A DNA stretch of 23,235 nt from DAIMZM01 sp036733985 (lineage in GTDB: Bacteria > Bacillota > Dehalobacteriia > UBA4068). Numbering within the stretch: the first letter of the stretch is position 1; every line of letters begins with the position of its first letter. Below the pieces are notes generated by a model. It was given only the letters and a program-made list of their open reading frames with translations. It made no database searches and had not been told where the DNA came from. The translations under genes and the position numbers were made by a program. Location of the stretch: NCBI GenBank assembly GCA_036733985.1, contig DAIMZM010000032.1, positions 1 to 23,235 on the forward strand, written 5' to 3'. Positions 15,089 to 22,155 of this stretch are shown here, piece by piece.

Positions 15089-15431
15089 GGCTGAGTAAGC
15101 CGGATGGACGCAAGCGGCAAACGCTTGAGGAAAGTCCGGGCTCCATAGGGCAGGATGCCGGCTAACGGCCGGTGAGGGCGACCTTAAGGATAGTGCCACA
15201 GAAATAAACCGCCGGGAGGGCAACCCCCCGGTAAGGGTGGAACGGTGCGGTAAGAGCGCACCGGCGGGCGGGAGACCGTCCGGCCAGGTAAACCCCATCC
15301 GGAGCAAGACCGAGAGAAGCATATGAGCTGCCCGCTCCGCTTCTCGGGAAGGTCGCTGGAGCCTTTTGGCAACAAAAGGCCTAGATAGATGTTCATCTAA
15401 GACAGAACCCGGCTTACAGGCTTGCTCAGCC
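15089..15431 (+). ncRNA. rnpB: RNase P RNA, bacterial type A
   Basis: The region carries the conserved RNase P core. GAGGAAAGTCCGGGCTCC lies near the 5' end, ACAGAAATAAACCGCC in the middle, then GGTAAGGGTGGAACGGTGCG and GTAAGAGCGCACC. The 3' core contains AGATAGATG and GACAGAACCCGGCTTAC. Ends are set by helix P1, GGCTGAG (15089-15095) pairing with CTCAGCC (15425-15431). The RNA is the catalytic subunit that trims tRNA 5' leaders together with the RnpA protein. Its size (about 343 bases) and layout suit type A, as found in many Clostridia and Negativicutes, rather than the Bacillus type B. Confidence 0.96.
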
Positions 15432-15444
15432 TTTGCTTTGATCC

Positions 15445-15469
15445 AGGCCTGGCATATGCCGGCCTTTAG
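15445..15469 (+). terminator. Possible weak terminator after rnpB
   Basis: AGGCC-T-GGCA (15445-15454) pairs with TGCC-GGCCT (15457-15465), leaving one bulged T, and a short TTAG follows. The stem is plausible but the U-tract is poor, so some readthrough into the next genes is likely. Confidence 0.4.
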
Positions 15470-15493
15470 TATGATGTTATGGAGGTTTGGCCA

Positions 15494-15871
15494 ATGCCTG
15501 ATTTGACGACTATGGAAGCGCTGTACCAAAAAATGGGCGAATATACCCGCATGGATACGGAATTGCCTTTTGCCGAATTCGTCGCTTTTGCCCAGGCGCT
15601 GCTGGATTATTTGCAGAAGAATTTTCAGGATATGCCTGAGGAGGACTTGATCAAGGCCAAGGGTATGACCATGATCCTGGCGGGCAACGCTAAAATGCGG
15701 GCCCAGAAAAAGGATGCCAACCGCAAAAAATTCGCCAAAATAGGGGAGAAGGCCAAGTTCTGGGAAGACGCGCTGGCGCTGCGCCTGACCAAGCATGGCA
15801 GCCTCACCGGAGATGAGCTGGATCAGCGGGTCAGCGGGCTGTGGTCAGAGGCCGGCGATGCGCCTGCGTAA
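15494..15871 (+). CDS. Small helical protein of unknown function
   Basis: I do not recognise a family for this 125-residue protein. It is predicted helical and charged: an acidic N-terminal half (TELPFAEFVAFAQALLDYL, then MPEEDLIKA), a very basic middle (KMRAQKKDANRKKFAKIGEKAKF, about 78-100) and an acidic tail. No cysteine cluster, signal peptide or membrane segment is seen. The ATG at 15494 has GGAGG 8 bases upstream, better than the ATG at 15479. It overlaps trmB by 14 bases, so the two are probably translated together. The basic patch and the neighbours (rnpB, trmB) allow an RNA-related role, but this is only suggestion. Confidence 0.75.
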   Translation: MPDLTTMEALYQKMGEYTRMDTELPFAEFVAFAQALLDYLQKNFQDMPEEDLIKAKGMTMILAGNAKMRAQKKDANRKKFAKIGEKAKFWEDALALRLTKHGSLTGDELDQRVSGLWSEAGDAPA

Positions 15872-16580
15872 TATCCCGGCCGCCAAGGAATTTGTGGCCC
15901 AAAGCCCGCTGGCGCTGGACGAGGCTGCCGCCCTGGCCAAAGCCGGCGCCTGGCGTTTTGCCTTTCCCAACCAGGGGCCGCTCCATTTGGAGATCGGCGC
16001 CGGGCGGGGGCGTTTCCTCGCTGAAAGCGCCCTGGCTTCCCCGGATCTCAATTTTCTCGGCTTGGAGCTGCGGGAAGAAATGATCATGCAAGCCCTGGCA
16101 AAGCTGGCTTCAGCCCCGGCAAACCTGTTGTTCCTCTGGATGAACGCGGCCCGGTTGGGGGAAGTCTTTGCCCCTGGGGAAGTGGATTTGATTTATCTGA
16201 ATTTCCCCGACCCCTGGCCCAAGGCCCGCCATGCCAAACGCCGCCTGACCGCGCCGGATTTTCTGGCAATGTATGGACGGATCCTGAAGCCCGGGGGCGC
16301 GCTCAGGTTCAAAACAGATAACCCCGCCCTGTTTCAGTGGACGGAGTTGAATTTTTCCGCTGCCGGCTGGCAGATCCTGGAGCGGGAAACGGATTTGCCG
16401 CTGGCGCGTTCCGGTATCGTCACGGAATACGAAAGCCGCTACCGGCGGCAGGGGCAGCCGATTTATTATATCGCCGCCTGTCCGCCGGAAAAAGCGGTAG
16501 AAAAAATAGAATCTGATGATATAAAGAGGAATCTGAATAAAGCGCAACCTGAATCAGGCACAAAACTTGCCGCGGACTGA
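15858..16580 (+). CDS. trmB: tRNA (guanine(46)-N(7))-methyltransferase TrmB
   Basis: This 240-residue protein is a class I methyltransferase. The SAM-binding motif is HLEIGAGRGRF (43-53), followed by NFLGLELRE (65-73). The TrmB hallmark is NFPDPWPKARHAKRRL (115-130), then FLAMYGRILKPGGALRFKTDN and a C-terminal TEYESRY. The enzyme places m7G46 in the variable loop of tRNAs. A non-conserved lysine- and glutamate-rich tail (from about residue 207) extends past the usual end. The start overlaps the upstream orphan gene; the ribosome site is a modest AGG. The last codons form one arm of a ttgccgcgg/ccgcggcaa hairpin (16567-16593) that lacks a T-tract. Confidence 0.92.
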   Translation: MRLRNIPAAKEFVAQSPLALDEAAALAKAGAWRFAFPNQGPLHLEIGAGRGRFLAESALASPDLNFLGLELREEMIMQALAKLASAPANLLFLWMNAARLGEVFAPGEVDLIYLNFPDPWPKARHAKRRLTAPDFLAMYGRILKPGGALRFKTDNPALFQWTELNFSAAGWQILERETDLPLARSGIVTEYESRYRRQGQPIYYIAACPPEKAVEKIESDDIKRNLNKAQPESGTKLAAD

Positions 16581-16659
16581 CTGCCCGCGGCAAAGTACTC
16601 TAAAAAAAGTAAGAAGCTGATACTGTTGAATATCGTAAATATTATGAAAACAGTAAAAA

Positions 16660-16944
16660 TTAGAAATTTTCGCGCTGCTTCTGATAGCAATCACGGCAAT
16701 ACACAGGGCGATCTTCAGTGGGACGGAAAGGCACCTGGGTTTCGCAGCCACAGTCGGCGCAGGTAACCGTGAACATCTCGCGCTCCCGGGTATTGCGCTG
16801 CCGTTTGCGGGTAGCCCTGCATTCGGGGCAGCGAGCAGGGTCGTTCTGGAACCCCTTCTCGGAATAAAACTCCTGCTCCGATGCGGAAAAGGTAAACTGG
16901 TTACCACATTCCTTGCAGGTCAAAGTCCTGTCCTCAAAAGACAT
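16660..16944 (-). CDS. Small zinc-binding protein with four CxxC knuckles
   Basis: This 94-residue protein matches the probable zinc-binding (zf-trcl) family, which starts with S/F-E-D and contains the conserved EQEFYSEKGFQN. Cysteine pairs are Cys10/13, 39/42, 62/65 and 83/86, enough for two structural zinc sites. The second half (MFTVTCADCGCETQVPFRP...PVYCRDCY) is the companion CxxC domain. Such proteins are common in Clostridia and Negativicutes; no molecular role is established. The start is supported by AAGGAGG 8 bases upstream. Nothing suggests an operon with trmB, which runs the other way. Confidence 0.85.
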   Translation of the reverse strand: MSFEDRTLTCKECGNQFTFSASEQEFYSEKGFQNDPARCPECRATRKRQRNTREREMFTVTCADCGCETQVPFRPTEDRPVYCRDCYQKQRENF

Positions 16945-17139
16945 ACCGCATCCTCCTTAATTAGGTTTTCCTAGTGTATTTCCGCAATTGTACGCGGGCA
17001 TCCAAAAGGAAAGCCCGGGGAGGAAAACAATAGGTAATTGCATTATAACTGGCCTTTTAGAAAAAATCAAGTATATCGGCAAATTATTTTTAATTATTTG
17101 CCTATTTTTTAAAGAATTTGGAAAATATATTATTCCGTA

Positions 17140-17168
17140 TTGTAAAAAAAAACGGCCCGTGGTATAAT
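17140..17168 (+). promoter_or_regulatory. SigA promoter of the cold-shock gene
   Basis: TTGTAA (17140-17145), a 17-base A-rich spacer, then TATAAT (17163-17168). The upstream DNA is strongly AT-rich (17040-17150), as in UP-element-like promoters. The leader is short, about 26 bases, so the long cold-responsive 5' UTR known from E. coli cspA is absent. Confidence 0.75.
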
Positions 17169-17200
17169 GAGCTCGCAAAATTTTTTTTAGGAGGTTCGAC

Positions 17201-17398
17201 ATGAACGGCAAAGTCAAATGGTTTAATGCTGAAAAAGGGTTTGGCTTTATTGAAAGGGAAGGCGGGGAAGACGTATTCGTGCATTTTTCCGCTATCCAGG
17301 GCGACGGCTTCAAAACCCTCGACGAAGGTCAGAGCGTTGAGTTCGATATCGTTGAAGGGCCCCGCGGTCCCCAGGCTGCCAATGTTGTCAAGCACTAA
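17201..17398 (+). CDS. csp: Cold-shock domain protein (CspA/CspB family)
   Basis: This 65-residue single-domain OB-fold protein has RNP1 KGFGFI (12-17) and RNP2 VFVHF (25-29), plus the typical N-terminus GKVKWFN and C-terminus GPQAANV. These proteins bind single-stranded RNA or DNA and act as RNA chaperones. The length is standard. A strong AGGAGG lies 6 bases before the ATG, and a clear terminator follows, so it is a single-gene transcript likely to be highly expressed. Confidence 0.95.
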   Translation: MNGKVKWFNAEKGFGFIEREGGEDVFVHFSAIQGDGFKTLDEGQSVEFDIVEGPRGPQAANVVKH

Positions 17399-17454
17399 TT
17401 CAGCAACTGCCGCCGTCATAATATAGATATGTTTATCGTATTATTGGGGTAGCA

Positions 17455-17490
17455 AAAGCCCCCGCCTTAAAGGGCGGGGGCTTTCTTTAC
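17455..17490. terminator. Terminator after the cold-shock gene
   Basis: aaagcccccgcc (17455-17466) pairs perfectly with ggcgggggcttt (17473-17484) around a six-base loop, followed by ctttac. The left flank is A-rich, so it may also stop leftward transcripts from the cysteine-rich gene, about 70 bases past that stop codon. Confidence 0.8.
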
Positions 17491-17552
17491 TTTGGGGCCG
17501 GGGATATGGTAGAATAGCCGTGGAAAGCGCTTTTCGCCATACCGCCGCCCCT

Positions 17553-18467
17553 TTAGCAGGTGGGGCAGGTCCTCCCCTCTACGCAGCCGCAGACCACGTC
17601 GCAGGGGTCGGTGAAGCTGCCCCGGGTATCCACGCAGCTGGTGCTCACGCAGACCGGCGTGGCAAGCCATTCGTACTCACGGAGCAGGGTCTGCTGGATG
17701 CAGGAACGGAACAGCAGGCTGATCATGATCTTGATCTCGCTGCCGCAAACATCGGTGACAACGGCGGAAGCCGCCAGCACCTTGGTGTTATTGGTGGTGA
17801 GGATCGTGTCATTGGTGCAGCACAGCTTCACCGAGCGGATCACCGTGATATTGCGGACAATGTACCGGCTGCAGCAGGCTTCGTCCTCGCCGTAGATGCG
17901 CAGGGGGATGGTGAAACGCACGGAGGAAAGGCAGACGCAGTCGTCCTTATCCCGCTGCACTTCCTTGAAGGTGATATCGTCGTCCAGCCTGACCTTCAGG
18001 GAAGAGCCGGGCTCCAGGTCGCAGGGGTCAAAGATCGCCGGGCAGTTGACCGTGATTTCCCGGCTGATATCGCCGGTATCGCCGCAGCTGTCCAGCACTT
18101 CATTGATCAGCGCCCGTACGGTTCTGGGCCTGGGCGGAGGTGTGGGCGATACTTGGGTCTGTACCGGCACGGTGCAGGTACAGGTGCAGGTGCATTGGGG
18201 CTGAGGCGGCGGGGTGGCTTCCACCACCGGGGGAGCCGGCTGGGTAAAGCAGATGTTCTGCGGGGGCAGGCAGACCTGCTGCGCCGGCAGGGTGACGTTT
18301 TGCGCCGGCAGGGTGACGCTTTGCGAGGGCACGGTGACGCATTGCTGGGGTACGGTGACGCATTGCGTGGTGGTACCGGCAGTGGTGGCTCCGGACACGG
18401 CTGTTCCGCAACTGCATTGCCGGCTCTGGCCCGTGCAGCAGCGGTTGGGGTTACAGAAGAATCCCAT
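17553..18467 (-). CDS. Cysteine-rich heptad-repeat protein, possible spore surface protein
   Basis: I cannot place this 304-residue protein in a named family with confidence. The N-terminus is Cys-rich (CNPNRCC, QCSC). Residues 36-70 are five seven-residue repeats of the form xV(T/C)(V/L)PxQ, then a Pro-rich stretch, an alternating CTCTCTC (92-98) and PTPPPRP. Residues 117-285 look like a folded domain (RTVRALINEVLDSCG, ITVNCPAIFDPCDLEPG, SSVRFTIPLRIYG), with Cys-rich pairs throughout and a CGC...CPTC end. No signal peptide is seen. Cysteine abundance, repeats and beta-rich domain recall coat or exosporium proteins that self-assemble and cross-link (inference). The start is the ATG at 18467, with GAGGTG 6 bases upstream; a GTG at 18476 is less likely. 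Confidence 0.7.
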   Translation of the reverse strand: MGFFCNPNRCCTGQSRQCSCGTAVSGATTAGTTTQCVTVPQQCVTVPSQSVTLPAQNVTLPAQQVCLPPQNICFTQPAPPVVEATPPPQPQCTCTCTCTVPVQTQVSPTPPPRPRTVRALINEVLDSCGDTGDISREITVNCPAIFDPCDLEPGSSLKVRLDDDITFKEVQRDKDDCVCLSSVRFTIPLRIYGEDEACCSRYIVRNITVIRSVKLCCTNDTILTTNNTKVLAASAVVTDVCGSEIKIMISLLFRSCIQQTLLREYEWLATPVCVSTSCVDTRGSFTDPCDVVCGCVEGRTCPTC

Positions 18468-18546
18468 AAAAAACACCTCACGAAATTTGGATTTGCTCCA
18501 TAATATGCGTGAGGCTGTGTTTCGGTGAAGCCGGGCCGCCTTTCGG

Positions 18547-19287
18547 TCAGCCGTATTTGCGGAGGGCGTTGCCGGTGAGCGCGATAACTCTTTTCATATA
18601 GGGATAATAACCGGAAGCCAGCTCATGGCGCATCTGTTCCAGCAGGGCGGCCATAGCGGGCATATCCGCGTCATGGATATCGTGGCGGATGGAGAAGGCC
18701 GTATATTGCTTGAAGGCCAGCTTTTCCGGACTGATATCCTGTATGGCAAAGATCTGGGGGATTTTGCAGAACATGGCGTGGATATCCGCCGCGGATTTGC
18801 CGGTATAAGCGGCCAGCACCCGGGCGGCCTCCCGCTTGCCGGGCTCGTCTTCCAGGCTGGTCAGCAGCTCGTCGCTGAGTCCCGGCAGATCCCCGGCGGC
18901 AATCAGCTCATAGCTCATCTCCACAAAGTTATGGGCTTTCCACCAATGCAGTTTCCGGGGCAGGTGGGTGGCGGCGCCCACCCGGTCCATATAGGGCGCG
19001 CCCTGGGCAAAGCACCAGCCTTTTTCGCAGCCGGGCCAATCCTCGTCAGCGTAATAATCCACGCAGGGGGGATTATTGCCGTGGCTGATCACGCCCCTGG
19101 CCAAATCCAGATGCTCCGGCGCGTTCTCCAGGCACCACTGATAAAAATCGTGGCCCATTTGATGGGCAATATCCCTGCTAAAGCCGGAACCGGCAGCCAG
19201 ATCGGGCCAGATCGCGCCCAGCGCCATCATTTTCGGCACTTTCCCGTAAATATTTCTATTGACAAAATAGTGAACAAGTGGGAACAT
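18547..19287 (-). CDS. Putative zinc-dependent hydrolase, phospholipase C/S1-P1-like
   Basis: This 246-residue soluble protein is rich in ordered histidines. It has His6 (FPLVHYFV), Asp29 in GAIWPDL, His42 and His46 (AHQMGHDFYQW), His69, His108, His114, His119 and Glu123 (AHNFVEMSYEL, an HxxxE pair). The layout, an early His, GAxxPD, then HxxxH and HxxxE, recalls zinc-dependent phospholipase C-type domains found in many Firmicutes proteins. The assignment is by motif order only. The C-terminal half is helical. There is no signal peptide, so it is probably cytoplasmic. The ATG at 19287 follows GGAAG by 8 bases. It is divergent from the YitT gene across 89 bases. Confidence 0.65.
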   Translation of the reverse strand: MFPLVHYFVNRNIYGKVPKMMALGAIWPDLAAGSGFSRDIAHQMGHDFYQWCLENAPEHLDLARGVISHGNNPPCVDYYADEDWPGCEKGWCFAQGAPYMDRVGAATHLPRKLHWWKAHNFVEMSYELIAAGDLPGLSDELLTSLEDEPGKREAARVLAAYTGKSAADIHAMFCKIPQIFAIQDISPEKLAFKQYTAFSIRHDIHDADMPAMAALLEQMRHELASGYYPYMKRVIALTGNALRKYG

Positions 19288-19376
19288 AGATCAAGCTTCC
19301 TTAGTCCTGGGCCCGAAGGCCTGCGTTTTATCGTACCGTCGCCATACGGCCATCATTATATCATAAAGAGGTTATT

Positions 19377-20369
19377 ATGGACAGCAAAGACAAGAAAAAA
19401 TATCCTGTGCGCAAACATCTGCGCAATGTCCTCCTGCAGCTTTTCGGCACAGCCTTGTCTGTTCTGGGCTACTCGGTTTTCATCGCCCCCAATGATCTGC
19501 TGCCCGGCGGCGTCTGGGGTTTTTCCGCCATCCTCCACCATTTTCTGGGTTTCATCCCCATGCCGGTATTTCTGGTGCTGCTGAACCTGCCCCTGCTGAT
19601 CTGGGGCTGGAACAAGCTGAACCTGCGCTTCGCCCTCTATACGGTATGGGCGATCCTGCTGCAAAGCGGCCTGCTGGCCCTGATCCCGCTGAATATGCCG
19701 GTTTATACCAATAACCCGCTGCTGGCCTGCTTCTTTGGGGGCTTGCTTTCCGGCATCGGCAGCGGCATCGTGGTGCGCTATCACGGCAGCGGCGGCGGCA
19801 CGGAGATCGTGGGCATTATCCTGAAAGACAAATACGATATCAGCGTGGGTTCCATCAGCCTCTTTGTCAATATCGCGGTGGTGTTTTGCGCTTCCCTGAT
19901 CTTCGGCTTTGAGCCGGGGATGTATACCATCGTCAACCTGGTGGTGGGCTCCACCGTCTTCACCCGGGTGCTGGAAGGCATGAACAGCAAGCGCAATATG
20001 ATGATCATCAGCCAAAAGGGCCCGGACATTGCCCGGCGGCTTATCCGGGAGCTGGGCCGGGGCGTGACCATGATGAAAGGCGAGGGCTGCTACACCCATC
20101 AGCCCAAGGATGTGCTGTTCTGCGTGGTGTCCCGCTTCGAGATGGCCAGTGTGAAGGAGATCATCATCGACGTGGATCCGGAAGCCTTTGTCTGCATCAA
20201 CCAAACATATGAGGTAATGGGCGCTTTTCCCCGGAAGGCAGCCAGCCTGGACGCGGCGCTGAAAAACGGGGCCGCCCCCAAGCCGCCCCAAGACCCGTCT
20301 CAAGAACCACCCCAGGAACCGCCCAGGGAGTTGCTCCAAACACCGCCTCAGGAACCTTCTTCCTGTTAA
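19377..20369 (+). CDS. YitT family membrane protein (DUF161 + DUF2179)
   Basis: This 330-residue protein has about five membrane segments (roughly 20-205). They include LFGTALSVLGYSVFIAPNDLLPGGVWGFSAIL and the conserved GIGSGIVVRYHGSGGGTEIVG. A cytosolic DUF2179 domain (about 215-300) follows: KGPDIARRLIRELGRGVTMMKGEG, then VDPEAFVCINQTYEVMG. YitT proteins are widespread in Firmicutes; the transported substrate, if any, is unknown. Unusually, the C-terminal ~30 residues are a Pro/Gln/Glu-rich tail (KPPQDPSQEPPQEPPRE...). The start follows AAGAGG by 6 bases. A strong terminator lies 24 bases past the stop, inside the opposing gene. Confidence 0.9.
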   Translation: MDSKDKKKYPVRKHLRNVLLQLFGTALSVLGYSVFIAPNDLLPGGVWGFSAILHHFLGFIPMPVFLVLLNLPLLIWGWNKLNLRFALYTVWAILLQSGLLALIPLNMPVYTNNPLLACFFGGLLSGIGSGIVVRYHGSGGGTEIVGIILKDKYDISVGSISLFVNIAVVFCASLIFGFEPGMYTIVNLVVGSTVFTRVLEGMNSKRNMMIISQKGPDIARRLIRELGRGVTMMKGEGCYTHQPKDVLFCVVSRFEMASVKEIIIDVDPEAFVCINQTYEVMGAFPRKAASLDAALKNGAAPKPPQDPSQEPPQEPPRELLQTPPQEPSSC

Positions 20370-20383
20370 GCCCCGTTATATCG

Positions 20384-21049
20384 CTAATCTTCTGTCAGCG
20401 CGGACCATAGTTCCGCGCTGACATTGTTTTTCAGCAGGATCTCCCCGTAAGTCTGGCAATCCCGCTGGGGGCTTTGCTGATAGTCCGTTGGCTCCAGCCT
20501 TTGGCTCAGGGGCAGGCCGTCCAGGGGCGGCGCGCCAAGGGCCTCCTCCGCCAACAGGAGCCGCGTCAGCTCGTTTTCTCCCAGGTTCACGATACTTTCC
20601 CTCAGGGCCTCGATCCGCGGGCTTCTGGGCAGGCAGAAATGGCTGCGGCAGACAAAGGGGCGGCTGGGGTGGGCCTGGCAAAAGCGGCCCTTCCGGTCCA
20701 GAAAGCCGCAGGCATTGTCATGGCTCCGTTTCAGCTGGATATCGGAGACCCCTTCCGTAACGGAAAGCTCGGCAAAGGCGGCGCAAACGCTATGAGCCGG
20801 AAAAGGGGAAGCCGGCAGCAGCTTGGCCAGAGCCGGGATATCCGCGGCGATCAGCGGCGCCCGCTCCTGGCAGCAGGCGTCGCAGCCCCGGCAGTCCGCC
20901 AGATGTTGGGCGGCAAAGGCCTCCAGCTCAGCCAGGAAGTCCGCCAGGGTGGCCTGAGCGTCCAGGATGCGCAGATCCATGGCAAAAGTTTCGCCCAGCA
21001 AGTCGTCGGCTTGGGAAACCAGGAAAAACAGGCAGCTTTGCTTCATCAT
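20384..21049 (-). CDS. YkgJ-type cysteine-cluster protein
   Basis: This 221-residue protein has the family cluster CRGCDACC (Cys53, 56, 59, 60). The later cysteines lie in NACGFLDRKGRFCQAHPSRPFVCRSHFC (about 112-139), the typical C...C..HP.RP..C arrangement of the CxxCxxCC (YkgJ/Fli) family, which is thought to bind zinc or iron-sulfur. The function is unknown. It lies 6 bases after the stop of the peptidase-like gene, in the same direction, so the two form an operon. The ribosome site GGAGG is inside the last codons of that gene. Its final codons overlap the terminator of the opposing YitT gene. Confidence 0.85.
   Translation of the reverse strand: MMKQSCLFFLVSQADDLLGETFAMDLRILDAQATLADFLAELEAFAAQHLADCRGCDACCQERAPLIAADIPALAKLLPASPFPAHSVCAAFAELSVTEGVSDIQLKRSHDNACGFLDRKGRFCQAHPSRPFVCRSHFCLPRSPRIEALRESIVNLGENELTRLLLAEEALGAPPLDGLPLSQRLEPTDYQQSPQRDCQTYGEILLKNNVSAELWSALTED
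20393..20431 (+). terminator. Terminator of the YitT gene, inside the opposing coding region
   Basis: tgtcagcgcgga (20393-20404) is the perfect reverse complement of tccgcgctgaca (20412-20423), a 12-pair stem with a seven-base loop followed by TTGTTTTT. It is oriented for rightward transcripts but lies within the last 16 codons of the minus-strand YkgJ-type gene. Confidence 0.85.
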
Positions 21050-21055
21050 ATGCCT

Positions 21056-21943
21056 TTAAGCCTCCTCTTGCGCCCGCAGCCAAGCGGCCAGCACTTGGCA
21101 GTACTTTTCCGTTTCCGTCCGATAGGTCATATGGGCGCTGAACTCAAACAGTACCCAGCTGGATCCGGGTATGGCGTCATGGATGGTCTTGGCCACCAGG
21201 GGCGTGCATTCATCCAGCAAGCCGGAGAGCACCAGGGTGGGGCGGGTGATCAAAGGCAGCTTTTCCAGGTATTCCCAATGCTTCAGCGTACCGGTGGCTA
21301 AAAATTCGCAGGGCCCCCAGGCCGTCAGGTACGCCTGGGCGCCAAAGTTCTCCGGCATTTCCGTCCAGGCCGGCTGGGGCCCTGGAGCTGTGCCGTAACA
21401 GTAGCGGCGCAGGTATTCGCCAATGGCCGCCGCCCAGCCGGGGCTGTCGTACACGCCCTGGGCGTCCGCCTGGGCAATGGCCTCCCGCAGCCCCTGGGGC
21501 AGCGCGCCGGCCAGCCGCCTGCCTTCCTTTTCCCAGAGCGAGACGGAAGGCAGGGTAGAGGAGAGGATCAGGCTGAGCACGCCTGGGGGCTGCATATCGC
21601 AGAGATATTGGATAGCCAGCATGCCGCCCCAGGAATGGCCTAACAAGTGGATGCGTTCCAGGCCCAGGTGGCGGCGGAGGGCTGCCAATTCCTCAAGCCA
21701 GGTTTCAGGCCGCCATAATTCCGGCTGATCCGGCATGGAAGATTTACCACAGCCCAGCTGGTCGTAGCTGATGATTTGGCGGCGGGTCAGATCCGCCAGC
21801 TGGTCCAAAATCTCAAAGCCCCGGGACGTATAGCCCGGCCCGCCATGGAGCAGCAGCAGCGGCGGGGCCTGGCCCGGTTCGCCTGCGATGCGGTAATAAG
21901 TTTGGTAATCCCTAAAAGGCATAAAGCCATCGGTAATCTTCAT
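21056..21943 (-). CDS. Proline iminopeptidase-like alpha/beta hydrolase
   Basis: This 295-residue protein fits the proline-specific peptidase family (TIGR01250-like). It has the oxyanion loop LLHGGPG (31-37), the conserved SYDQLGCGKS (59-68), and the nucleophile elbow GHSWGG (102-107, Ser104). A cap domain (about 130-225) follows, with Asp244 in SGLLDECTP and His271 in FSAHMTY completing the triad. Members release N-terminal proline from peptides, though some act on other amides or esters. No signal peptide is seen, so it is cytosolic. The start at 21943 has GGAGG 10 bases upstream; the longer frame to 21997 has no ribosome site. It is the first gene of a two-gene operon with the YkgJ-type protein. 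Confidence 0.88.
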   Translation of the reverse strand: MKITDGFMPFRDYQTYYRIAGEPGQAPPLLLLHGGPGYTSRGFEILDQLADLTRRQIISYDQLGCGKSSMPDQPELWRPETWLEELAALRRHLGLERIHLLGHSWGGMLAIQYLCDMQPPGVLSLILSSTLPSVSLWEKEGRRLAGALPQGLREAIAQADAQGVYDSPGWAAAIGEYLRRYCYGTAPGPQPAWTEMPENFGAQAYLTAWGPCEFLATGTLKHWEYLEKLPLITRPTLVLSGLLDECTPLVAKTIHDAIPGSSWVLFEFSAHMTYRTETEKYCQVLAAWLRAQEEA

Positions 21944-22067
21944 CTCCGGCCCTCCGAACAATAATATTCGGCATATAATTCTCCGGCGGAAAGGCAAAAC
22001 CTGCTACACAATATTTTGCCTTAGACAAAAAATAGTATTATATATTGTAGAGATCTTTTGAAAACAC

Positions 22068-22096
22068 TTGTCAAGGGCTACATCTTGTGCTATAAT
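22068..22096 (+). promoter_or_regulatory. SigA promoter of gyrB
   Basis: TTGTCA (22068-22073), a 17-base spacer, then TATAAT (22091-22096). Transcription would start near 22103, giving a leader of about 53 bases. This indicates that gyrB is not transcribed from an upstream dnaA-recF operon here. Confidence 0.8.
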
Positions 22097-22103
22097 AAGA
22101 CCA

Positions 22104-22127
22104 TGGTAAGCTGCTTTTGGCTTACCA
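22104..22127 (+). promoter_or_regulatory. Hairpin at the 5' end of the gyrB leader
   Basis: TGGTAAGC (22104-22111) pairs with GCTTACCA (22120-22127) around an eight-base loop, at the very start of the predicted transcript. It lacks a T-tract and is not a terminator. It could stabilise the mRNA or form part of a supercoiling- or protein-responsive site (inference). CATGGTA is repeated just downstream (22131-22137). Confidence 0.5.
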
Positions 22128-22155
22128 AATCATGGTAGTTGGAGGAAAGAATTTG

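Noticed and set aside
16567..16593. Perfect 9-base inverted repeat at the end of trmB as a terminator
   Set aside because: The stem is good but no T-run follows (agtactctaaaaaaag), so intrinsic termination is doubtful.
18214..18390. Short direct repeats resembling a small CRISPR array
   Set aside because: The 21-base units are contiguous, degenerate and in frame with the heptad protein repeats; there are no unique spacers.
17520..18503. A 327-codon open frame on the plus strand with internal repeats
   Set aside because: It is antisense to the cysteine-rich gene; the repeats are the complement of the heptad-coding DNA, and there is no ribosome site.
19356..20339. Long minus-strand frame opposite the YitT gene
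   Set aside because: The plus frame has clear membrane segments, YitT motifs and a ribosome site; the minus frame is His/Asp/Gln-rich without any motif.
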